DNA of 64,000 bases from Girardinichthys multiradiatus (taxonomy: Eukaryota; Chordata; Actinopteri; Cyprinodontiformes; Goodeidae): the NCBI RefSeq assembly GCF_021462225.1, contig NC_061806.1, forward strand, positions 4,397,234 to 4,461,233, written 5' to 3'. Positions 55,251 to 64,000 of this stretch are shown here, piece after piece. Made by a program: the position numbers and the translations under genes. A model generated the notes under the pieces. It saw nothing but the letters and a program-made list of their open reading frames with translations. It was not told where the DNA came from and made no database searches. The stretch's first letter is position 1, and each line of letters opens with the position of its first letter.

Positions 55251-57375
55251 ACTGTTTTTATTGAAATTATTTTTAAATGATAGAAATCCATTTTGGACTT
55301 GAACCTGTCCAGACTAGCTTCCTTTCTTGGAATGTGTTTAGTATAACTGAATTAGAGTCTGTCTACAGTATGTGAAGAGACTGTATTGGACTGAACAGAT
55401 ATCTACAATATGAAATTAATCTGTCTGTCTGGTAAAGTGCCTTGAGGTGACAACTGTTGTGAACTGGTGCAATAAAAATATACTGCATCAGACGGTAAGC
55501 TGTAACCAGAGAGTTGTCGTAACCCAAGCTGAGGTAGACAGAGTTGTGATCTACATGATAAAACACAGACCACTCCTAACTCTCCAGATAACCCTTTTTC
55601 AAAAAATCTGAACTTACCTTTCAAATATAGTTAGACGAGGTGCAGGTCAAATTGGTACATTTTAAATATGTATGAAAGAAGCTTCAGAAAAATATAGTTG
55701 ATGTAGAGGACCATGTAAATGTTCACTTCCGGCCAATGGATACACTGTATTTTAGTTTATACATAGAATACATTTGAAAATTAAATGTAATAATCTGTAG
55801 TTATACAATTTGTTTACTTTCAGCTTCACCCCATTTTTTATGTATGGTCTGACGAAGCACAAGTGTTACAAGATCTCAAACATTAAAATGATTTTGCAGG
55901 AGAGAAAATTGAAAACTGGTAACTGAAGTTAGAAAAGAGCACCATATGTTTGTCTGAATTGTTGTGGAACATAATTATAACTTGTAAAATGTTGTAAAAT
56001 CAGCAACTTAAAATAAATATTGTTTTGAATTGGTATACAATCTGCATTAAGATGTATTATTGGTATACATCTTTTAATTATGGCAGTTTAATGAAAAGCA
56101 AAATGAATGGACAACCATTCAGAAACACAGTGGCTGGGAAAAAGTGAGGAAAGGGCAAGAACTGAAAGCTGGAAGACAAAACTGTAAGTCCAAACTCACA
56201 GAAAAATAACAGACATACAGCTGGCAACTAACGATAGAAATAAAAGGGAAAAAGTAACACAAAAACAGGTGAAAACAGAAGGATCTGACAAAGAATGAGT
56301 GGACTCGAGTAGTATATAAATTGGGAGGGTGGTTACAGGAATAGGACGCAAGTGTGTGATAACAGATAGGCTTCAGCTGAGGGAAATTAATGGAAGGGAA
56401 AGCAAGGAAGAAAACATAAACCAACATAAGGGCCCACTCCAAATAGAGAAAGCAGCATATCACCTAAACACAAAACCCAAACCTTCACCTAACACTGGAA
56501 GCTCAGGTTTGCGTCATTAAAGCCATAGTTGGTGAAAAAATCTTTTTTTCAACTGATCCATTCCTCTCACTTGGCAGAATGTTTACTTTATATTTGTTAG
56601 CAGTAAAATAGATCCCAATGAAAATATCAGTTCATTATAATGACTGATAATTCAGAAGAACTAAGACATACATGCTTCCTATGAGAACTGAGGGACAGAA
56701 GAATCTCTTCTATTTATACCCGATGGTCCAGTGTTTCTTCAATTTTAGCTTAGTGACAACGCCTGATAATAAGAAATCACAGGGCACCAGTGGAGAGGAA
56801 GACCTTGCTTTTAACTGGAAAAACTCTTGAACAGAACAAGGCTTATGGTGGAAGAGACAGGATCACACAGAAATAAACAGGAAGTAAATCAATTTATTTT
56901 CTTTCTTTCCTCATAAGTTTCTCCAACACCTGAAATATTCTGGTTCATTTGTTTGTCCTGTTTTCTTTAGATAACCAGGAAACACCTGAGCATAATGAAC
57001 TGCCTTCAGTTAGTTTGGCATTTCAATGAAGAATGCACTGCCTCCATGCTTGAGCTGCCCAATCATTGCAGCAATAGTAGAGGCCCTTTAAGAGACCGAG
57101 GCTAACTGTTGTATCAATCCAACAACAAAAGAAAAACTGTTTTTCTCAACATACAAGCATTTAAGCGTGTTTTAGTTAACCCAAAAAATGAAAATGATGT
57201 CACACATAGGTATTTACATGATGTTTCATGTGGTGGACTGAGCTTGAAGAAAACCCAGGAAGACCCAAGAAAACACAATGCAGTTTCTCAGCTTTTTTAT
57301 TTAAATGAATTTATTCCCAGTGAGTGTTTGATTCGGTGAACTGAGTCTAATATGTCAAATCTGTCAAACATTCAG
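55251..57375. other. Non-coding DNA
   Basis: No gene or repeat recognised. A small inverted repeat (AAGATGTAT / ATACATCTT) lies near 56050-56074. The 114-codon minus frame at 56119-56463 is Phe/Cys-rich and looks like chance. Confidence 0.35.
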
Positions 57376-57937
57376 TACAATGCTGAAGGAGGCTTTTGTG
57401 AAGGTGGAGGAGGCAGCAGCCAGCTCGTCATCTCTGGAGATGGTAGCCGGCCGACTGGATGGACTGTCACATTCTGCGCCTTTGTGTGTCCATCTCATCT
57501 TCCGGGTCCATTGTGAAAGCTGGACAGCCTGATCCCACCTCGGGAATCCAGACGTCCTCCCTGCCTTGTATGCATGTCAGCTTCCTCCTTCTCCCTGTGA
57601 GAGATTTCATTGTCCTGCCCCCTCCCACTTCTTAGACCAGACCCCTTGAATGCTACATTGATCAAGGAAAAATAATCAACTGCCCTTTTGTTTTAGCAAC
57701 CAGTTCAACAGGAGAAAATAAACTTATGGTAATGAATCCTTATCATTTATGGTTCAGATGCAGGGTGAGAGTGATTTGCCTTCCAGTACTATAGAGCTGT
57801 CCAGCGGAGCCCCCCCTGCAGCGAGTGAAGGCCCAAAGCCAGCTGACGGAGCTCCAGCACATTCTAATGCTCAACTGCTGCTGGTTCTTTTACTGGTTTT
57901 AAAATATCTGTCACTTACAGCTACCCAGTCATAACGT
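57376..57937 (+). other. Two short coding-like stretches of unknown origin
   Basis: 57376-57530 is less AT-rich and open from an ATG (MLKEAFVKVEEAAASSSSLE) for some 50 codons. 57755-57934, after a TTCAG at 57750-57754 or so, encodes a Ser/Pro-rich stretch and a hydrophobic end (NAQLLLVLLLVLKYLSLTA) before TAA, like a GPI-anchor signal. No family is recognised and the two may be unrelated. Could be unannotated exons or chance. Confidence 0.2.
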
Positions 57938-58149
57938 GTTAGTGTGGTGGGGACAAACTATAAAGATAAACAGTTTCAGTCTTAGGGACAGGAACCTACC
58001 ATCACAGTTTCCTTTATGTGAGCAAGCATTCTCTTACAGGCAGGAAAAGCTTCCGGATGGATGGCTGGATGGATACTTACAATTAAATATAGGGGCCAAA
58101 AACTTTGAATATATGTCACCAAGTGCCTGTATTGCTACAGGTACTTTAA

Positions 58150-59269
58150 AGGGGACATATAATGCAAAATCCATCCACTTTTTTAGCCTATAAAAAAAAT
58201 TTGATTGTGTACTTGGAGTCTGTAGGAGTACAGAAAAGTTGAATATAGTCTCTCCAGGTGTTGTGGAGATGTATTAATATTCTGTTTGGGTCATATTTGT
58301 CAGTCCGTTCAGTTTTCTCTGTCGTCTGTTACGTTTTTCCAACTGTTAAATCACAGTAATTGCTGCTGAACCGCTGATTACCATCATAAACTTCTGGCTG
58401 ATTAGTTTTGAGTATCTGCCATGTTTATTTCTCGCTGCGATTTTGCTGACCAAGCTCAAGTATGGCTACGCTGAAAGAGGATAAGTTTTGCTCGGTTGTT
58501 TCTCGGTGTATTAGCCCACACAATTCATTACAACACCCCGCAGCATCAGAACCTCTTCAAAGTGCCTGGTTAAATTTTATTTTTCATGGAAATGTTCCCA
58601 CATCAGTGAAGAAATTCCTATTTCCCCCTACTTCAAGGACGAGTGCTTCATCAACCTCCGCCAATATCATGAAGGATTTGCTGAAAGACTTCATCTGATT
58701 AAGGGGTCAGTTCCCTCTGTCTATGGAAACAACGACACAGCAAAGTGGTAAGCTGCAAATTATGCTAAAATGTCAACAAACTTTATTTTAGACCTGATTT
58801 CATTGTGTGTTGATATAATGTCCTGGCCATGGTTCTGATAGCTGTAGCATCCTACCTTCTGCTTATGTTAGCGCTGCAGGCTGCCTTTAGCTCCTTGAGG
58901 ACAGAACCATACTCAGTGTTTTGAATAGTATTTTTACATATTTTTACAACAGTTTGTCACTGTTTTGCGGTTTTTGTCTTGTTTTCTGTGGTGCTAGATA
59001 ATTATCAAACTAAAAAAAGGACCGAACGGATCAAAGTGCAGCGCACCTTGACCTTGAGGGGGGCGGGGTGTGAAGTGACTCGGTAGCGTTTAAAGTGACC
59101 ACAGCAAAATGAGTTGCTTTCAGACGCACCTCAGAACAGGGGTAAAATAGGAGCCTGCGGAGCTACAATTAGGAGTTCAGACCAAAGCATTGAAGTTCCA
59201 CTTTATATAGACCACAACTGAATGATTTAAGTGTGAAAAGGAAGGCTTTATAAGCGTGATATGTCCCCT
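58150..59269 (+). mobile_element. Kolobok-like element with TTAA target duplication
   Basis: TTAA at 58146-58149 and 59270-59273; inverted ends AGGGGACATAT and ATATGTCCCCT match exactly over 11 bp. Length 1120 bp. It contains a THAP-domain relic (58462-58740). TTAA duplication, G-rich ends and a THAP domain together point to the Kolobok superfamily; piggyBac also uses TTAA but does not carry THAP. Confidence 0.75.
58462..58740 (+). pseudogene. THAP-domain relic inside the TTAA element
   Basis: From ATG at 58462: MATLKEDKFCSVVSRCIS, LNFIFHGNVPTSVKKF. Then, in another frame, DECFINLRQYHEGFAERLHL followed by IKGSVPSVYG, the end of THAP-type domains found in fish. The zinc-binding pattern is broken by frameshift. 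It would have bound the element's ends. Confidence 0.6.
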
Positions 59270-59569
59270 TTAAGGAATCTGACTTCTGTTACAGCTCAGT
59301 TTGCAAACAGGTCGTTTTGTCAACCAGACTGTTTTCTTGTATTTTAGAAGCTTCATTTTATAAGCTGGTTAATTTGAAACTAACCAATTCAGTAGAAAAC
59401 AACACCAAGTAATGTGCAGTTGACAAAAATCTGATGGTTTTCAGTTTGAACAGACCTAAATGGTGAACGCACAATACATACGTGCTACCTGGTCGCACTA
59501 AAAACAACTCTCTTTGTTGTAAACTGACAATTTTCAACATCTAATTCACTTTCTCTCCTGTACCAAAGC

Positions 59570-60060
59570 TGTCTGTGTGAACAGATTGACAGCATTATCC
59601 CCACTGGAGCTGTGGAGCTGCATGTGAGGGGCCTGGTAGGTTACAGCCCTGACTCTTTTGAGGGGCATGCTTGAGCAAAAGAGTGGGGTGACGACCTCAT
59701 AAGAAAGGCCCTATTTAAATGAAGCTGCTACACAATGTGAGATTACACTGTGAGGTGTGTCGGACATGCTCTGTGCATACAGAGCCAAAGCAGGCGAGGA
59801 GATAAAGATGAGAAAACGCTGGAAAATTACAGCGCACCTTGGTGCTATCACCCCTCTGCAGAGCTGGAGGTGAGAGATAGAACTGTACTAAAAATGCTGG
59901 GCAAAGAAGAACGACCTTTCACAATATTATACACAGGCAGCAGGCTGAGCATCAGTATCTGTCCTCAGCACTGCCTTCTGCTTAAGTGGCTGTTTTTCCT
60001 CAGTGACAGCTCAGACAGACGCGCTGGAAACAAAATAGGCTGCAGTTTGGTTATTAGTAT
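59570..60060. other. Unique-looking non-coding stretch
   Basis: Less AT-rich than its surroundings and without repeat signatures. A 126-codon frame without ATG start crosses it (59750-60130), but the peptide shows no known motif. Possible regulatory DNA; unproven. Confidence 0.2.
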
Positions 60061-60306
60061 ATATAGAGGAGAGGATATCATCTTACTGTTAAAGAATACA
60101 GTTTGTATTGTAGAACTCTCATTTTCTTAGCATTTTGTTAGGATAGGGATTTCTTTAAGAGAGAGATTTTTTATTCCCAAAATGCTCCTCTTTCAGTGTG
60201 TCTACAGGGTTTGGCTTTCTAATGTTTGAAACACTGTAAAACACAGATTTTTTACAGTTCTCCACTGTGTTTGACTCTAATTATATGTAAATCGTGCCTT
60301 GCAAAG

Positions 60307-60590
60307 GTAAGCCAGTCATTTCCTACCACTTCTTTCATAGTGGGTCGTGGGTAAGCTGGTGCCTATGTCTATGAGCTGGAGGCAGGGTACACCCTGGATA
60401 GATCGCCAGGCCATCCCAGAGACACACACTAAAAACAACCATGCACACGCTCATCCACACCTAAGGGCAATTTAGATAACCAATCGATAATAGTCAATAG
60501 ACCTTTTGGACTGTGGGAGGAAGCCGGAGTACCCGGAGAGAACCCACGCATGCACGGGGAGAACATGCAAACTCCATGCAGAAAGAGTGA
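60307..60590 (-). mobile_element. tRNA-derived SINE, minus strand, head truncated
   Basis: CAGTCATTTCCTACCACTTC, GGAAGCCGGAGTACCCGGAG and CATGCAAACTCCATGCAGAA match the SINE body in reverse. The match stops at about 60590, before the tRNA-like head. Confidence 0.85.
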
Positions 60591-60714
60591 GTCTTCGAGG
60601 GAGGATGTATGTAAAGTATGTAGTAAGCTGTGGAAACTGATGTCAAATTCCTTGTTTGTGCACACTGACTCGGCCAATAAAGCTGATTCTGATAGTTTAA
60701 GTTTCATCTAATCT

Positions 60715-60895
60715 GAGCAGATCACCTCCTTCCTGCTGTGTGGCCTACATTGGTTGTTGCAAACTGTAAGCAGAGCTTCTTATAATTTCCTTTCAACAAT
60801 GGCTTCTTTTTCATGCCGCCCTCTCATAAAAACCAGTGCATGACTACAGTTGTCCTGTCGCCTCCCAACTGATCTCTACACCTCTTTCTATAATT
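60715..60895 (-). mobile_element. Tc1-like transposon fragment
   Basis: GCAGATCACCTCCTTCC, TTTCCTTTCAACAATGGCTT and TGCATGACTACAGTTGTCCT match the Tc1 family seen at 13875-14330 and 31915-32345. Confidence 0.55.
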
Positions 60896-63099
60896 TTCCC
60901 TACAGTTCACTAGTATACACTACTTAGTGTTATAAAGGGGCAAAATGTGAAAATATTTATTTATTAATAATTTTTGTATTTTACTTATTGCATTTACTGA
61001 TTTAGTAGTAAAATAATGATTTTGACCTCGGTTTTTTAACAAAATTAGCCCTAATGAACCCAGAACACATTAAATACTCAAACAGCAGAATTAGGTACTA
61101 AAGGTGAATGCAGGCAAGCATTTAACTGACAAAATATAACTGTTTTGTGTTAGCAAACGGTGAGCAAAATTATAGCAAGACTGTAACAAAAAGAATCCAT
61201 TTTAAATGCGTTACAATTGTTGAAAACATGAAATTAATTGTTTTAACCAACCTTCAGATCTATTTCTGAAAGCAAACAAGAACAGAAAGAATCTGTATTG
61301 TTGAAGTTTTAATCTGTATTTATACATCAGGTATACAGTTTTGTCCACTCATGTAAGACAGTCTGATGGTGACCTTTATGGCCGAGGCTCAGGATTTAGT
61401 TACACTAGAAGTGCAGCAGAGAGCATTTTCTAAGGAACAGATTAGAAATGAAATTTTTGGTACATGGATGTGAAGGTCGTAAAATTGCAGCTAAAATACT
61501 TCTTTATCCTTCAGACCTTGTTGTAAATTTGGGGTAAATTAGGTAATAGATAAAGTGTTTTCCAAAGCAGCAGTATTTAAACTGTAAACTACAGAATGTT
61601 GATCAGAATGTAAAAACTGTTTGGTACTTCAGGAATATACATTTATGTTAGGTTTGTTCTTGCTGCAATAATCAATAAACTCACAGTGTTAAGTATCAGT
61701 TTTAAAGGCTGCAAACACAACAAATACCTGCTGGATTCAGGTGACTTTTAGACAACTCATAAGAATAAAGGAAAAGTTCTTGATGAATCAAAAAACCTTT
61801 AAAGAAATTCTTTTTTTTAACTGGTACCTCTTCTTTATGTTTCTTTTCCTGTTTTCTAAAATTACCTGCTGGACTTTAGTGTTTATGACACAAAACCATC
61901 TTAGTTTTTGTAATAAACTGTCATCATTTTTTTCTGCACTAAAACAGCACAAAAAGCAGCTGCGGGACCCTAAGATGATATGATGGAGCAGAAGTGCACT
62001 CCAATGCTGACATAGATTCTAAAAGTAAAGATCAGGGTTAGATTGGTACTCTCATGACAAGAAGTCCAAGTTGATGGATTCTACAAGAATTTACTGGGGT
62101 TAAAACTATTTACCAAGGTAGAAATTATCCCAGAATAAAGGCTTTTTATTTACCAGGAACATTTGGATAGAGTTATATGAAGGGAAAGTGTTAAGAATTT
62201 CAATTTAGCTGAAATTCTTCCAATATTAAAATTCAAGTCATCCCAGTATAAACTTATCTATTTTAAATTATTGATGTCGCTGCTATTTAAGCATTTTAAA
62301 CAATTCATTGTTTTAGAAACAACCACAGCTACACTGGTTAATTTATAGATTTTAACAAACAATACAATCCTGCTGCATGTGCTTCTTGGTTCTAATAGAT
62401 ACATCTCTGGGGTTTATTAAAGGTCTGTGAAAATCACAAATTTTCTCTGACTGAAGTGACTCTTTAACAGCTGGGGCTTATGTGGAGCAGCTGTGGCAGA
62501 ATGAAAGCAGGGAAGCTGAGGGAAGGAGACTAATTAACACAAAGGGAGCTGAACTAAGACTCAAATTGATTTACAAACCAAAAAGGAAAAGGCCTGAAAC
62601 TAACATAAGAAAATAAACAAAAATGCAAAAATAAATTAAAGAATACAAGAAATAATAACCATCTCCAAGTAAAGAAGGACATGGAGATGGTTGGTGTAAC
62701 AGCTGAATAGGGTGAGATGGAGGCAGGTGATTCGCTGTGGCCATCTCTTCTTTATGCAAAACAAAATATTTAATGTAAACATGATGTCTAAAAAACCAGC
62801 AGAATCATAATACTGACAAGTTCCTGTTATTTTTAACTGGACAATAAAAGGAGACCCAAAATACTTTACGTGCCGGCGTCAGCTTGAACATTATGCCTGT
62901 TAGTCATTCCACTAGTATTTAAAGTTTTCGGCGCACCAGTACTGTAACTAGGAATACTTCAGGAAATCTCTTATTTTAATTTTAATTTGAAGTTATAATG
63001 AAATCATTTAAATGTGATTAAAACTACAATAAACTGTAGTGACATTCTGCTGGTTAATAACACATAAACAGGAGCCTGTGGAAGCAGTTCTTCATCCCA
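60896..63099. other. AT-rich non-coding DNA
   Basis: No gene or repeat family recognised on either strand. Confidence 0.35.
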
Positions 63100-63640
63100 C
63101 CATAGGGTTTGGGCCAGTGAAAGTGGAGATTCTCTAACACTAATCGACTGGAGGAGGCTGCCTCTGCTGATCCGGTGGTACAATAATCGCTCATGGCTGC
63201 ACCTGGATCAGTGTTCAGGCAGCAGCTTGGAGGGCACTGTCAGCATCGCACTAATTCAATGATGAATTGAGGCAATTGTGTATTTTATGGCAGCTGAAAT
63301 GAGCAGGAAAGAAGCGCAGAGAGGAACAAACCACTCATAAACAAGCCTTCAGTGACAGATCAGCCAATTCATGGAAATGTAGGAACACCATTACCTCCGC
63401 TTGTAAAACCACTGGTGACCTTTAAATATGTGCCGAGCTGAAGATATGGGCTCTGGCTCTGCAAGATTATTATAGATTCCTCTGCGTGCTTTATATGAGT
63501 CGCTTTATCTGCAGAGCTGGAAATGCTCTGCCCCTCAGAAGCAGTTTCAAGTAGCAGTTAGTGAGAACACTGCACCCAACCTTCTGAACAAAGTGGGGCA
63601 AGCACCATCCATGTCGGCACTCTTACAAATCCTTTCTTTA
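63100..63640. other. Candidate conserved non-coding element
   Basis: Unique sequence of balanced composition: CACTAATTCAATGATGAATT, GAGGCAATTGTGTATTTTAT and GCCAATTCATGGAAATGTAG. No open frame and no repeat signature. Typical in look of vertebrate conserved enhancers; not tested. Confidence 0.25.
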
Positions 63641-64000
63641 AACCTTATCAGAATATATAACTGCCAGGCTGATGGTACTGGGCCAAAAAAGGAAGTTCTA
63701 AGAAAAATGAACAGTCTATATGTATACGGCTGTTAACCACTGAAAGGATTTGTGTTCCTAAACAACAACGATTTGACAGCTGCTGCTATTAAAACACTTG
63801 CTGTGCAGATACTCAGAAGCTCATTAGCTACAGCACGCTGCATACCCTCAACCAAAGCAAAGTGCAGCATTCAGCACTGGTCAATACTGTGTTTGTCTCC
63901 TTAATGATCTCAGACTGCTTTAAGATCTTCCTAAGTTATTACTGATCAGCCAACTCCTATGATGTGCTCTAAAAGCACATGAACCTGTTTTAGACCTGCA
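63641..64000. other. Non-coding DNA at window end
   Basis: No gene or repeat recognised. Confidence 0.35.

Noticed and set aside
56119..56463. 114-codon minus-strand frame, Phe/Cys/Leu-rich
   Set aside because: Composition reflects A-rich plus-strand DNA. No signal or domain pattern is convincing.
57381..57605. Possible exon of ica1 on the minus strand
   Set aside because: Translated in each minus frame; no block resembling the ICA1 arfaptin-homology region or its C-terminus.
59750..60130. 126-codon frame starting with GTG
   Set aside because: No ATG, no domain and no splice context. Kept only as part of a unique-looking stretch.

Overview
The window is vertebrate nuclear DNA, most likely from a percomorph teleost. 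Introns have GT-AG borders. Recognisable coding sequence is sparse. The repeats are typical of fish: several Tc1/mariner families, hAT, a TTAA-type element, an L1-like LINE, L2-like pieces, a tRNA-derived SINE and a Gmr1-like Ty3/gypsy relic. I cannot name the species.

Host genes. Positions 148-417 are the last exon of umad1, with the C-terminal UMA motif. From 31.7 to 35.2 kb lie consecutive exons of glcci1, ending at a stop at 35207. A decayed-looking exon resembling an upstream glcci1 exon sits at 22.72-22.86 kb. Both genes are on the plus strand, the same order and orientation as human UMAD1-GLCCI1. The large N-terminal glcci1 exon was not found. No exon of the next gene (ICA1 in mammals) was recognised on the right.

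Transposon layout. At 3.0-9.1 kb a decayed minus-strand Gmr1-like element, with integrase before reverse transcriptase, is split by a Tc1 element (4025-5471) and by a DD36E Tc1-like element (5881-8723). The latter carries a DD34E element (5997-7564) inside it. A second DD34E/DD36E pair lies head to tail at 9673-12563 and shares one TA. A third DD34E copy is at 17347-18938. A third DD36E copy (45134-46403) sits inside an L1-like LINE (about 41.0-48.9 kb), which also holds two SINEs and a hAT element with 8-bp duplications. At 58150-59269 is a TTAA-flanked, Kolobok-like element with a THAP relic. Many smaller Tc1, LINE and SINE relics fill 13-32 kb.

Right side. 48.9-64 kb is poorer in repeats. 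Several stretches (53.5-54.06, 59.57-60.0 and 63.1-63.6 kb) look like unique, possibly constrained non-coding DNA. That is an impression, not a measurement.

I found no operon, CRISPR array, RNA gene or clearly new biochemical system. The most informative items are the reversed pol order of the gypsy relic, the DD36E copies sharing a C-terminal premature stop, a perfect 42-bp foldback in one transposon end, twin hairpins at 31.4 kb, and the decayed glcci1 exon.
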